A program made the translations under genes and the position numbers. Of a DNA stretch of 64,000 nt, positions 10,507 through 22,426 are shown in pieces (within the stretch, counting starts at the first letter, position 1; each line of letters opens with the position of its first letter). The notes under the pieces are model-generated. The model was not told the origin of the DNA, did not search any database, and saw only the letters and a list, made by a program, of their open reading frames with translations. The DNA lies in contig VNWV01000007.1 in NCBI GenBank assembly GCA_009801085.1, forward strand, positions 248,001 to 312,000. Reading direction: 5' to 3'. Origin of the DNA: Lasiodiplodia sp. COLG20 (Eukaryota; Ascomycota; Dothideomycetes; Botryosphaeriales; Botryosphaeriaceae).

Positions 10507-13500
10507 GCAAAACACCGACCGGAGGATATGGGACTACAAATCCGATGTGTGAAATCTGTCGTGATCGCTTGATAAAAGCACGGCGTTGAAAGCTTGGTAT
10601 ATATGTAGTGACGTCTCTCATGGCTATTTTTTCCTTTCTTTTTCCCTTGTTCCTTGCTGTCAGATCGTATTGAGGAAAGAATAGACGCGGAAAGTCTGGC
10701 GCACTACTATGTGCCGGCATGGCAAGCGTACCTGAAAGGCACATGCCGGGCCTAAATCGATGTAGTGCGTTTATCCAACCACTGGTAGCCTCCCCGCAGG
10801 GAACAGTAGTCTGGAACGTCTTCTTTCGACGACATACCAAAAGCGGCCATAATCACGCGTGCTAGGAGAAGGATCCTCGGGACAAGCCAAGACTGAGATC
10901 GGATTCCGTGGGGGCCAGAGGGCCATAGACCACGATGAGCCTGGGCCGGGGCCCGGAGGGCAAGACGAGGTCAGGCGAAAGATCAAACAGAACGAACCTT
11001 TTACCCGTCCTGGCGTGCCCTGTACGCGGTTAGTGTACATGCATGTCATACTGCGCTACAACACACACACCCCCCAAATTAAACCCATCCAACCAGCAGG
11101 CGCAACATGCCGTATTCCAGCCCCCACACAGCGGCCAGCGGATCTCAGCCCTGCGGCAAGGCTTCGGGCAACTGCTGCTACTGCTGATGTTCCTTCCGCC
11201 TGTTTTCCACCCCCCGGTCGCCGATGCACAAAGATTGCCGCAGCCCCCCGGAGAATTTCCTTCCGCGCTCGTGGCGCCCGGCGTGTGGGCGTGGCGTGCA
11301 GAAACAGGGCCGGAATGGAGATCCTGTTTCGTGCTGACGCCTGCTTACTATCCCTGACTTGCTCCTCCGGTCCCCTACCTATCCTCTCACGCAACCCCGT
11401 TGGCATGACCTTGACGCTTGAACTTCTTTCCCTTCTCCCGGATGCTCCGGGAGAGCGGACCGTCACTTTATTTGGTGGTACGATGAGCGAGAGCTGACGG
11501 ACGGGTGGAGAGGGGTCGGTTCCCCAGGCAGGAGGAACTTCCTCCGCTGCCGTGTTCCCTGCCGTCTTGCTCGTGTCATCTCTCCAGGAGCTCAGGGCCT
11601 GCAGAAAATTAGGCCCTCGGACTTAAGGTAGCCAGGCTCTCACCCGGAGGAAAGAGGTGAAGAAAATTCCTTGGTCTCTGCCCCATTCTCGGCAGTGGCA
11701 CACGGATGGCCAGGTTTAGCGGGGTAGACATGTATGCACTCAGCCGCGTCTCTCCTCGGTGGGCCGAAAACAAGGCCTCCAGCAAGGACAAGGAAGCGGA
11801 GACGGTCGGTATCGGTCTCACATTTTTTTTTTTCTTCGTAGTGCATGAACAGCGGAGTGAGCAAGCCGCACGCCACCTACCCTTGCCATCAGCTTCGCCG
11901 CTCGTAAAGAAAGATAATCTTTTTCGGTAACCGCGACTGCCGCCGCTGCGGTCCCATTAGCGTCCAGTGTTTTTGCAATAGCTCGAGAAGAACATTGAGG
12001 AGGTGGTTTCGGTTGCATCAGTTTGCTGGGGTCACCGATAGAAGTCAGAGGCATGTAGGATTCGACTTATTTTGATATTCTACGCGAGCATTCAATGCTG
12101 CTGCTTATGTTGTGTGACTCTCACCGAGCCTCCATTCCTTGAAGCCTTACAAGCGACTATTTGCTGCCCCTTTCAGTTCCGCACGTGTCCTGCATAATAT
12201 GTGTTTGCCCAATGTTGTTGTCTTTTAGTTCGGCGAGAGTTGGAAATATAAAAAACCGAGACAAGCCGACGTATTCTCTGAATGATCAAGCGCTGCTCGA
12301 AGCTAAGAACGGTGTCCCAACGAAATAGAGCGTTAATAAAGAGATGCTCTGTGAAAGCGTATTCTTACAGACTGAACTATCCTCTGTACTGTGCTCTGCT
12401 CCCGTTAAGATATTACTTTGTTTTGTTACTTCTGCTCGCCGTAGCTGCTACAGGTAGTCGTGTGGAGGAATCCAAGACATTATTGGTTTGAGACATTAGA
12501 GCAAATAGAGGAAGGCAACTCGCCATGATGCTTAAGAGATAAAGGGCACGCTGGGAAGCCGTTGAGAGCAGGTAAGTGTTAAGAGAAATGGGTGATATCC
12601 GTAATCCAGTTAGCGCTTGTACATACCAAAACAAAAATGGTGAGACCAAAGTAAGCTGAGCCAAAAGAATCAACTATTAAAAAGCAATCAAGGAAAGTGG
12701 AGATAAAGATGTGCATGAAACATGTCCATCTAAGGGGTGCGACAAAACTGAACGACTGACGTCGGGAAAACCAGATCGCGCGTGGGGCTATGTCATCCCT
12801 TTCTCAGCCTCTTCTCCACATCTGAGTCCGTAGCTGCAAGCCACTCGCTCTGTGCTACGACAGTCAGCAGGTGAGTCCGAAGAAAGCAACAGAGAAATGA
12901 AGGAAATCTCCTGATCCCTGACGAACGGGGAATGCCGTCTCTTTACATAGGAATGGCCGCCATGGGTCGCCCAAAAATAGTACGGTTGTGTTCCTCCAAT
13001 CTCTGGAGCATTAAAGGAGCGTATTAAGATTAAATCTTTGCTGTAGAGCTGAGGTTTGTATGTGTGTGGGCGTGTCTGCCGGTAATGTCTCGGATAATGA
13101 GCCGTAGTCGAAATCTCTCCAACGCCAACGCTGGGTCCCAGACCATGAAGCGATTCCAAATACCCAAGGAAGAGGAAAAAGCAAAAAAAAAAAAAAAAAA
13201 AAACGGGAAAAAGAGATACGATGGAAACAATGGAAAAACTCGCGGATCGGCTCGCCTCCAAATCGAAAAAGCCGGGGTATATCCAAGAGGCACTTTTTAG
13301 GTGTTTGAACAGGTATGTAGCGAGATCAACAAAAAACCGAAAAGAAATAGCTTTTTGCGCCAAGTCAGATGTACCATAAACAGGCAACCAGGGCAGGAAT
13401 ACGCTGTCGTTTCCCGCATGGATCACGTTTCAATGTGCGCGGCAGATGCAGCCATGAGTAAGATATGAAAAAGCTTAAACGTAACAACGTTTCCACCAAA

Positions 13501-13510
13501 CTACAGCAGA
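10507..13510. other. 3 kb gene-free stretch between convergent genes
   Basis: Lies between the 3' ends of the SDR and the homeobox gene. It contains short homopolymer runs: about ten T at 11823-11833 and about 21 A at 13183-13203. The longest frames (10859-11497 plus; 12788-13426 minus) lack a proper ATG start or are driven by those runs and match no family I know. The half nearest the homeobox gene could be a long 3' UTR or a non-coding transcript, which sequence alone cannot show. Confidence 0.4.
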
Positions 13511-16101
13511 TCATGCTTTGAAGTCACCGGGCGTCTGGTTGGCGAAGATGTAATTCTTCGGCTGCATCTCGCTCTGGCGTCGCGAGTTGGCCTGGCCCCC
13601 TTGAGCCGAGGAGCTATCAGGAGGGGAATACTGGTGGACATAAAAGTTCTGTTGTTGCATGCCCATGTGGTGCTGCATCGGGCCGTTGCCCATGTCAGGG
13701 GAGAATGCTATCGACGGCTTTGCGTAGTTCATCGAAGGGTCCTGGGCGAATTGCATCGGGTGTGCTAGTTGCAAGTCGCCGTCCGCATTGACCATGGGCA
13801 CAGCATATTGCATTGCTGCCATATCGTACGGGACCATTCCACCTTCCGGAAGGGACGGCCGCCGCTGGGCTTGCTGCTGTAACATCAGCTGGCTGTGAGT
13901 ATTCTCCATTGACTGGTGGTGGTGCAGGTGGTGCTGCTGAGGGTGCAATTGCAATTGCGGTTGCGGCTGCGGTTGCGGCGGGGGTTGGTGCGGCTCTTCG
14001 GCCATGGATGTCTGCTGCGGAGTGAAGGCCGAGCGAGGAAAACTTTGCTGTTGGGCCGGTGCGGACTGCGGCGGCGTGTCTCTGACAAGCGACCCGTTGC
14101 TGACCCTTGCACGGTGCCCGTGTCCGTATAGTGATGCAAGGGAGAGTGGGGTTTCGGGCGGCGAAGCGGTGGAGAAAGCGGCGGAGGTCGGAGCCATACT
14201 GTACAAGACACCTGCACCGTCTGCGCGACTGGTGGTATCCTGGTTGCTTGTTACATTGCTCTGCACATTACCGGGGCTTTGCCAAGACGGGAAGCGACCG
14301 GGTTCGCTTGGCGTGAGAGGAGTCGGCGGCGCCAGCGACCCAGTCGAGACCGGCGGACCGCTGATGCTTGGGCCGCCATAACTAGAAGTTGCAAACTTCG
14401 GCGAAACAGCGGCTTCAGCAAAGGTGAAATGCATCGGTGAGCGCTGAGCGGAGCCGGTATTGGCCTTCTGGATGCGACCGCCGTTCACGAGGCCAGTCGA
14501 ACGGATCCTACGGAGCGTGTGATCGGCCTTCAGGTTGTGGTTGTTGGTGCCAGGGGAAGAAGGCATGCCCGCACTGTAGGATGCACTGCGAAGGGCGGCC
14601 TGGCCAAGAGCCGCGGGACGGGGCCGCTGCCTCCGCGCAGCGATGCTCGATGGCTGGTCGGGTTGTTTGAAGCCCGCATCGCTGTTCGATTGGCCCTGGA
14701 GCTCGACGTTGCCCATCGATTGGGCGAGAGCTGTAGCAGGGGAATCGCGGCGGTGCAGCGCTTCGTCGGAAAATGCGAAGGGCTGGTTGAAATCGGGCTG
14801 GCTGAACTGGTACATGGACGACTCGCTCGGGTCGGCTGCGGTCGATATCAAAGTCTGATTCGACGTGTTGCTCTGCTGGTAAACGCTCTGCGGCTGGAAA
14901 TGGTTCGCCATCCACTGACCCCCCGGACCAGGCACGCTGCCGCTGATCGATCCTTCTTGGGAATCCTCGCGCTGGTTGTCCATCCAGCCTGATTGCACGG
15001 ATGTGGCCGACGAGCCGCCGTTCTGAATCGATTGGCCTGCCGAAAAAGGCGAGGTTTCTGTCGATGCGGTGGCCCGCGCATGGTTGCCCGAGAAGGAGGC
15101 GGGAGCGGAAGATGCGAGCGTGTTGAAATCGAAATGGTCGGCTCCAAAATCGCCCAATCCGTCTCCAAAGGGATCCGAGCCTGGGAAATCGGCGTATGCA
15201 AAGTGCGAGTCACCCCCCATGGAGTGGGGGATGTTAGAGCCGTCGAATGAAACGAAGGGGTCCGTCGGCTGGAGGCCAGAAGGCATTCCGTTCGCACTGC
15301 TCGCCTGCACCGGGTAGCCCGCATTGACCAGCGATTGCATGACGGCGTCATACGAGCCAGGCTGGGTGGACTCGGAAATTGAGGACAGGACGTGGCCGTG
15401 GCCGGAGGAGTAGTCTTGAGGGGGCATTTGTGGGGCCATCATTTCTGGGGCCTGCTGCACTGCGAAACCATTCCCGGGCAACGACGACGAACTCATATCC
15501 GGCGGGCCATACGAAAACTCGGGCCTCTGGGGTTGCGACTGCGGCGCGCTCTGGGGAGCGGGCTGCATCTGGCTGTGCATGGGTATTTGTTGCTGCGGCA
15601 TCTGCGGCTGTTGCTGGGGTGGTTGTTGCTGCTGTTGCTGCTGCTGCTGCTGTTGCGAGGGCTGCTGCTGCTGCATCTGCAACTGCATGTTGTACTGCGC
15701 CATCTGCTTCTTCATGTCCTGCTTGACCTTGGCCCTGCGGTTCTGGAACCAATTCTGCACGGTCGTGTTAGCAATGGTGGGCGAGGCGCTCGCGGGGACC
15801 GGGCGCGTACGTTGATTTTCTCGAGAGGCACGCCGAGCGACTCGGCGAAACCCTTCTTGGTGGTGGTGCTCGGCTTGTGCTGCTGCTGGAAGTGGGCTTC
15901 GAGGATGTCATGTTGCTCTTTCGTGAGGCGCGGCTTGACTTCCTGGCAGACAGGGTGAACAGGCGGTTGGTGAAGCCGGACGTTTTGTTCGGAGGTTACT
16001 TTAAGCAGGGAGTGCGGATGCGGGTTGGGCGGGTGCGAGGCGGCGTCGCCCGGCTGCTGCGCATTCGCATAGGGCGGCATTGCTGGCGGGTAGCGGTCCA
16101 T
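13511..16101 (-). CDS. HTF1: Homeobox transcription factor, Htf1/Hox2 type
   Basis: Two exons, 16101-15811 and 15754-13511, give 844 aa. The homeodomain spans about residues 55-114: VKPRLTKEQHDILEAHF, then KPSTTTKKGFAESLGVPL, then recognition helix NWFQNRRAKVKQ. A 56-nt intron splits the domain right before that helix. A Gln-rich tract follows (about residues 118-160), then a long Ser/Pro/Gln-rich tail with low-complexity patches typical of activation regions. The sequence matches the fungal Htf1/Hox2 class, which controls conidiation in Magnaporthe and Fusarium. The nuclear role is inferred from the family. Start chosen at 16101 for its strong context (GCCATGG) and because the frame upstream lacks another ATG. 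The 1.67 kb gap upstream suggests a long promoter. Confidence 0.9.
15622..15682. repeat. CAG/CTG-rich microsatellite encoding poly-Gln
   Basis: Imperfect CTG/TTG triplets on the plus strand encode the poly-Gln run of the homeobox protein just after the homeodomain. The tract is interrupted by Pro codons. Such tracts often vary in length between strains. Confidence 0.8.
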
Positions 16102-17774
16102 GGCGGCGCGTGGAGGGCGTGGTGGGAGCGGGCGCTCGAGCGCGGCGCGCGGCGAGAGGGACTCGGAGGGCGAGGACGGGAGAGAACGAACGACGGTGGT
16201 TAGGACGTTAGAGACAGAAGCTGAAGGCAAGGCATGGACAGAGGCAAGCGAGCGTGGAGGCGTGGGCCGGCGGGTGGGCAGCGGACGGAGGAGGGAAGGG
16301 AGGGATTAGGGCGACTGCAGAGGCGATGGCGGACTCGGTTCGCTGGTTACAGAGCTGCGGGCCGCTGGGGGAGCACGGGGGACAGGACTTGAGTAGGGAG
16401 GGCCCTGGGCGCGCGACGCACGGATTGGCTGCTCGGAGCCGACAGAGACAGCGACGCATGTCTGCTAAGAATAATCCGCGCTGCATGAGAAGCGCGCGCC
16501 GTCAGCCCAGCGCAGCCAGTCATCCGACCGCGGCCGGTTATCGCGCAGCTGGCCAGGCCCGCGGCGTGCTGACGCCCTGGTGCAGCAGCGCTGTGTGCCT
16601 GCGGGCGGCGCTGGGGGCGATGCGCTGGCGCTGGCTCGGTGCCTCGCCCGGAGAGGGCCTCCGACGCGCCCTGATCTGGACCCACGCGGCTACGGCTCCC
16701 GGCCTCTGGCTCCCCTGGGCGGCGGCGACGACGCTGCTGGATCACCGCTCCCGCCGCCCTGACCCGCAGCGGCCCCTGGCGCGGCTGATCACCAGGGAGG
16801 CTGGAGGCTGGCAGCCTTCACGCAGAGGCAGAGGGCTGCGGGCTGCCAGATGACGCTGCGCTGCGCCGGCAGCCATCGATCGCAGGAGGGCCGTGGTGCA
16901 TGCTACTCGTAGCCGCCCGCACAGGCCGGGGGTTCGCCTCTCCACCGCCTAGCCTGCCGCGTGATTGGCCTCAGCCTTAGCCCGGCGGGCGTGGAGTTGA
17001 CGCTGCGCTCTAGCGTCCCTTCCGCAACCGCCCTGCGCCTGCCAGCCCTCACGCGTGACGCTGTCTTTCCACATGCCTTTTGGTGGACCCTGCCTCCAGC
17101 GCACGCCGTACCTGAGCCGACCCGGCCGCGCGCCGCTGCACCTGCGCAGGCAAGCCGGGCGATCCACATCAAACCGCGCTGAATAAGGCGGCATAGCCTC
17201 CTCTGTGCAACCCCACCGCTGCCGTTCTGATGCAGCCCTCAGGGGCGCAGTGAGGCCTTGCCGCTGGATCTCGGGAGAGCCAGCGTGAGCCGTACCTTGC
17301 AGCTCGACGCCAAGTGCGACCGCGAACCGCTGTGAAGATGATGATATGAACACGACGATCTGCGGAGATGCCATCATGCCTCCGTACGTGGCCGCCGCCC
17401 CGCCCGTCGTGTCCCAGCTCTCCACGTCACGCACCACCGAGACCGCACCTCGTCCCTCGCGCGTCTAACGTCGGACTCGCCCGCCATGACAACGCCCTTC
17501 TTATAACGTGTCACCGCTCTTGCAAAAAGCCTTCTCATGATCTATACATTTCTGCCTAAAGCAAGGAGGCTCCGTCCAATTGCCCCTCGCTGTCGACGCC
17601 GCCTTCCCATGATGTCAACGCAATGCGCTGCAACCCTTCTAGAAAATCTGCTGAAGGATTCTAATGCAATGCAACCCAGGCGGAATAAGAGCTTATCAGC
17701 ACCACCAAGAGCGCGAGAGGAGCGCTGTGCTGCAGTGGGCGAATCCCGGCCGCTGCCGTGCGCCGTCTTCCTCT
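16102..17774. promoter_or_regulatory. Upstream region of the homeobox gene
   Basis: About 1.67 kb, GC-rich, between the homeobox start and the 3' end of the glycerol-phosphatase-like gene. Both genes are on the minus strand, so this holds the homeobox promoter and 5' UTR. Overlapping frames on both strands have no recognisable products. No specific binding site could be assigned. Confidence 0.45.
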
Positions 17775-18903
17775 CTATTCTTGCAAGGCGTCGGAGATTT
17801 CAATGCTGATTCGGCCGCTCTCCTTGTCGTACGCCTTGAGCGTGACACTTCGCATATCGCGCACGATCCAGTCCGCGCCGGCTTCCTTCAGCTGATCAAC
17901 TGTGTGCGTTGTCGCCAGTGCCACCACCTTGAAACCAGCAGCTTTGCCGGCTTGCACGCCGGCCGGAGCGTCTTCGAAAACCAGGATGGGCTCGCCGGGC
18001 GCGACTCCCAGCATTGAGTGGCCGAGCAGGTAGCACGCAGGATCTGGTTTGCCGTTCTCAACCATCTCGGCGCAAACCAGGTTCTTGGGGTGCGCCAGCT
18101 TCATGACGTCCAGCCAGCCGGTCGCGAGGGGCCGGGTACCGGAAGTCACAATAGCCCAGCGAGCTCCGACCTCCTCGAGTCGGTCGAGGAACGTGCGAGC
18201 GCCTGGGATCTCCACGGCGTCTCGGCCAAATTCCTTCGGGATGAGGCCCTCAACATGGCAAACATCTGCAAGCAGAAGAAAGAGAGTCAGCACCAAGGCC
18301 CAATGACTCTGCGTTTGGCCGTAGAGGATCCTAGTCCCGGAGTACAGGGAGGTGAAGCGTTCGTCCGAACGAGAAAGCACAGGAAACCAGCGCGACAATC
18401 CTGTGGGGACACGATCTTCGTCTCCCCACGTGCAGGCATGTCGAGATCGTACGGTGGTTCATGGAAAACGTTCGGTCAGGGGCAACTCACGCTCCCAGGT
18501 TGCCAAGCTCGGATCGTAGAGCTTGAGCACGTCTATCGAGCGACGTCCGTGAGACGTTGCCAGGATGACATTCGGATCCACGCCGAGCTGCTTTCCGAGC
18601 CTATTGCACTCAATAAGCTTCTGGATATTGCGGGTGTGGCGCTGGGCTAGGGACGGTTGATGATTTCTGCCAGATCCGACTCCCGGAGAATTTTTCGCAC
18701 TCACTTATGCCAGTGCTTGACAATTGCATCAGTGGAATCAATGATAGTTCCATCGAGATCACTTAGGCTGTCGGGCCATAGTCAGCAATGCTATAGGCAT
18801 GGTAATCTCTCCTGGTGGGGAGCGAAATTAAGCCTTACACTCCGGCGAAAGGGTGTACCTCGGCCGGTGCCGAGAACTTGGGTTCCTCCTGAATGTGCGG
18901 CAT
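17775..18903 (-). CDS. GPP1: DL-glycerol-3-phosphatase-like HAD hydrolase (Gpp type)
   Basis: Four exons: 18903-18839, 18767-18705, 18600-18491 and 18265-17775, giving 242 aa, matching fungal Gpp1/Gpp2. HAD motif I is intact as SDLDGTIID (Asp25 and Asp27), motif II is AIVTSGTRP, the motif III Lys is in NGKPDP, and motif IV is LVFEDAPAGVQAGKAAG. LATSHGRRSIDVL and EGLIPKEFG are typical of this subfamily. The enzyme would dephosphorylate glycerol 3-phosphate to glycerol for osmotic and redox balance; related 2-deoxyglucose-6-phosphatases cannot be excluded. Introns 2 and 3 are long for the locus (104 and 225 nt). The acceptors were chosen because they restore HWHK-LGKQLG and WE-HVCHVEG. The frame otherwise looks complete. 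Confidence 0.88.
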
Positions 18904-19313
18904 GATTCTGTACAGACAAAATTAGAATGGTGCGAAAGGAGCAGGGAACGCGAAAAGGGCGAGGGGTGGTGGAGATATACGTATCCTGGAGGTCGAGTCG
19001 GCGCCGAAGGCGGTCGGATGGCTTCCTCGTTAGGGTTGGGCAGCCGCAATGGTCCGAAATTCACGTGACAGAACCCAGACGGGCGAACGGTAGTAATTTA
19101 AAAAAAAAATCAGACTGGGCTTCAGAAAGTACATGTCGTGTCGCTATAGTGCTGGCCAGGGGATTGCAATTGAAGCAGAGATATAGATGCAGACGTATAA
19201 TAAACGTTTGACTTAAGCCATCTCCGTGTACGAGGCGCACAAGTTTGACTATTCCACAGCGGCGGGTGTGAGCCATCATCGCAACTCATTTTCGCAAGTA
19301 CAGTCTCGTTGCA

Positions 19314-19396
19314 TGGGTGCGTGAAGCGGTTGTTCGGAAGCATATGTTGAATTAATAGTTACACAAGAGCGCCCGGACGACCGCTTCGACTGCCCA
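19314..19396. repeat. 83-bp hairpin repeat, copy A
   Basis: Imperfect inverted repeat. The left arm begins TGGGTGCGTGAAGCGGTTG and the right arm ends CGACTGCCCA. The arms read GCGGTTGTTCGG and, reverse-complemented, GCGGTCGTCCGG. Same length and layout as copies B-G; the most diverged of the clear copies in arm sequence. Confidence 0.75.
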
Positions 19397-19473
19397 CATA
19401 AGTTGAGTGCGGTTCCTCGCAAAGAATAATTGCGAAGGATCGTTGTCTTGGAGACGGCGTGACGAGGTAAGGA

Positions 19474-19712
19474 TACAGCCCCCTCTTGCAGCCGATGGCT
19501 AGCGCGAAAAATAGCAGAGCTTTAGAACATAGCGTAACTGTGCCCCAGCTCCGCCTTAGAAAAATAATATACGTGGGTAGCTGAAGCTATCGTCTGGATG
19601 TGTATGTAGAATTAAAAATTCGACATTTTCGTCCGGACGATAGCTTCAACTACCCATGACATGAGCAAAAAATAATTCACGCTAGCCATCGGCTGCAAGA
19701 GGGGGGACTGTA
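19474..19712. mobile_element. MITE-like element (copy B) with outer inverted repeats
   Basis: About 239 bp. The left end reads TACAGCCCCCTCTTGCAGCC and the right end is its near-exact reverse complement (TACAGTCCCCCCTCTTGCAG when reversed); similarity continues through GATGGCTAGCG on both sides. Nested inside is the 83-bp hairpin at 19574-19656 (TGGGTAGCTGAAGC ... CTTCAACTACCCA). TA dinucleotides at both tips fit the TA target preference of Tc1/mariner-type elements. No coding capacity, so it would be non-autonomous. Confidence 0.75.
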
Positions 19713-19850
19713 GGTACCATAACGGCGACCTAGCCAGGTATTAGCCGATGCTTTGCCGCGAAATCTTGGCGCGCCGCCCGCTTCCCAAAATTTCCTGACG
19801 GACTTGCGAGCGGAGATAGAGCAACATTCACAACCTCACCACAACTCACT

Positions 19851-21591
19851 ATGAAAGTCGGCAGTATGTTCCTTAAGATCGCGTCTATTCCACGGTGCTG
19901 ACCATATGTAGAGCCTCAGTCGAAGCGCGTTCCGGTGCGTCTCCGGCACAAAATCGAGAAAAAGTCGGCGGCGAAGCAACGGAAGGCCAAAAAGGAAGCA
20001 AAGAAGGTACAGAGGCTCTACACGTCTGTCTTGTTGTAACCGCATGCTTACAGCAGCCTAGAATCCCGAATGGCGCTCCAAGCTGAAGAAGGACCCTGGC
20101 ATCCCAAACCTTTTCCCGTACAAGGACAAGATTTTGGCCGAGATTGAGGAGAAGAAGCGCTTGAAGGAGGAGGAGCAACAACGCAAGCGCGAGGAAGCGA
20201 AGGCGCGCAGGGCAGTGAAGGGCAAGAATGCCGAGGCCGCTGAGGAGGAGGAAGATATGGACGATGTGGAGGACGGCGAGGATATGATTGACTACGAGGC
20301 CTCTGACGACGATGCCATGGATGAGGTATGTGCTGCCAGCGCGCACTCAAAGGCATTGCTAATCCGCCTGCAGGACAACTCCTCTAACCCTATGGCTGCT
20401 CTCCTCGCATCCGCCAAAGCCCGCGCCGCTGAGTACGAAGCAGAGCACGAGGATGACGTGATGGAGGAGGACGACGATGGTTGGACAGCAACAGGTGAAG
20501 ACAAGAACTCGGCAGCGACGGCGCGCAAGGATTCTTCGAGGAAGGCGTTCGACAAGATCTTCAAGCAGGTGGTTGAGGCAGCAGACGTTGTCCTTTACGT
20601 CTTGGATGCTAGGGATCCCGAAGGCACAAGGTCCAAGGAAGTGGAGCGGCAGGTGATGTCCGCTGCGGCTGACAAGCGTCTGATCCTCATTCTGAACAAG
20701 ATCGACCTCGTTCCGCCTCCTGTCCTGAAAGGCTGGCTGACCCACCTTCGCCGCTACTTCCCTACGCTTCCACTTCGCGCATCCAATCCGGCACCGAACG
20801 CGAAGACTTTCGACCACAAACAGCTTACTGTCAAAGCAACCTCGGAAGCCCTTTTCAAGGCTCTCAAGTCATACGCTCAGTCTAAGCAGCTCAAGCGATC
20901 CATCTCTGTAGGCGTTATCGGATACCCCAACGTTGGCAAGTCTTCCGTTATCAACGCCCTGACTTCCAGAATCGGCAACCGGCAGGCAGCTTGCCCAACC
21001 GGTGCCGAGGCTGGTGTTACCACGAGCCTGCGCGAGGTCAAGCTCGATAACAAGCTCAAGCTTCTCGATTCGCCTGGCATCGTCTTCCCTTCGTCGAGCG
21101 CCGGCTCGAAAGCGCACAAGGCGGAGGAGCAAGCTCGTCTCATTCTGCTCAACGCCATTCCACCCAAGGAAATTGACGATCCTATTCCGGCAGTCAGCCT
21201 TTTGGTCAAGAGAATGTCGCAGAACGAAGAAATGTTCAACAAGTTGCTCGCCGTGTACGAGCTTCCTGCGCTCATGTCCTCGGGCGACATCACCAATGAC
21301 TTCCTTATCCACGTCGCTCGCAAGCGTGGCAGGCTCAGTCGCGGCGGTGTTCCCAACCTCCATAGCGCCGCGCTTGCTGTCATCACCGACTGGAGAGACG
21401 GCAGGATCCAGGGTTGGATGGACGCCCCTGTCTTGCAGGTCGCAAATGTCTCGATGCCCAATGCGCCTGCTCCTGAGGCTGGCGCTGCGCCGGTGGGTGA
21501 CCAGAAGGAGATTGTCAAGGAATGGGCTGCAGAGTTCAAACTTGACGGTCTTTGGGGCGATGGAGAAAGCACCGAGGCTATGGAATCTTGA
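19851..21591 (+). CDS. NUG1: Nucleolar GTPase Nug1 (GNL3/nucleostemin family)
   Basis: Exons: 19851-19863, 19912-20006, 20062-20325 and 20374-21591, giving 529 aa. The basic N-terminus (KPQSKRVPVRLRHKIEKK) is the GNL3-like nucleolar/RNA-binding region; an acidic coiled segment follows. The GTPase is circularly permuted: G4 (LNKID, about residue 231) precedes G1 (GYPNVGKSS, about 306) and G3 (LDSPG, about 355). Nug1 is required for pre-60S ribosome assembly and export. The third intron is 48 nt, in frame and stop-free, so it could be mistaken for coding sequence; its donor GTATGT, branch GCTAAT and acceptor CTGCAG mark it as an intron. The C-terminus is Asp/Glu-rich. Confidence 0.93.
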
Positions 21592-22426
21592 AAAAGGTGA
21601 ACCCGCCAGTCAAAAAGAGTTATAAAAGGTGTTTGGCGTACTTTGGAATGGTCTCGCGCGGTCTTGACTGGGATAATGTCTTCGAAATACCAAAGACCAA
21701 GATACTTAAGACACGTTGCATGCAGTGCCTATACGGGCTCAAGGGCTCTGCAAGCTGAATGATATAGTTTTACGGCATTCGCCAACTGTGCATTGACGAA
21801 GGGGAACGCAAAATCGGTATATTTGCGTAGCAATCCCAAGAAAAATTTTGCTTCCTCGTAAAGGCTTGAAGCAGAATCAAGACAAGTGATTCTCAAAGTT
21901 ACAACACCCTTCGAGCCGTACCTTTACTTCCTACAGAGGGGTGGTCTCTTGTCTCCAGCTGAGGCCCCTGTGGAAGAACAACTCATCGTACCTGCAGGTC
22001 AATGATTCGTTTTCCCACCAGCTTTGTCTCGTGAGCTACAAAATAGTTGAGTTTCCGTGTTCGTGTTTTGCAAGGATTTTGGTTGGCTTAAATAGGGAGT
22101 TCAAACCATCGTTTGTATCCCACATCTACGCTTATAGGCACGAAGGATCAGCCCTAATGCGGCAGTGAAGGAGACCAATCGATGTGTCGAGAATTGCAGT
22201 GAGTTCGGAACGCACGCCGGCCGGGGGTTTGTGTGGGGAACGCCGATGTTCGGGGCGGCAGGGGGCGCGCGAGGGTGCGCAAAGTGGCGAAGCCGACGGT
22301 AGCCGCCCGCAAGGTCAGAGCTCCCTCACCTTTCTGGTCACTTACTTAACCATCCACCTCGCGACTGAATTGGCTCACGTCCATACCGTCACTCGCGTCT
22401 CTGACCTGTCACTGCCTGCTGTGACA
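21592..22426. other. Intergenic: NUG1 3' flank and P5CDH promoter
   Basis: 835 bp. The first half is AT-richer. A CCAAT box lies at 22175-22179, about 250 bp before the P5CDH start, and a palindromic CCGGCCGG sits near 22218. Fungal proline-utilisation genes are often controlled through CGG-type sites, so the latter could matter, but this is inference. No gene or repeat copy seen. Confidence 0.4.

Larger units (their letters stand above)
18904..19850. other. Intergenic with two hairpin-repeat copies; divergent promoter of GPP1 and NUG1
   Basis: 947 bp between two divergent starts. More than a third is occupied by two copies of the local 83-bp hairpin repeat and its flanks (19314-19396, and the fuller element at 19474-19712). 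No gene is visible. Confidence 0.6.

Noticed and set aside
12788..13426. 212-codon minus-strand frame with poly-Phe
   Set aside because: It has no ATG at its start, and the Phe run is only the A-homopolymer at 13183-13203 read in reverse.
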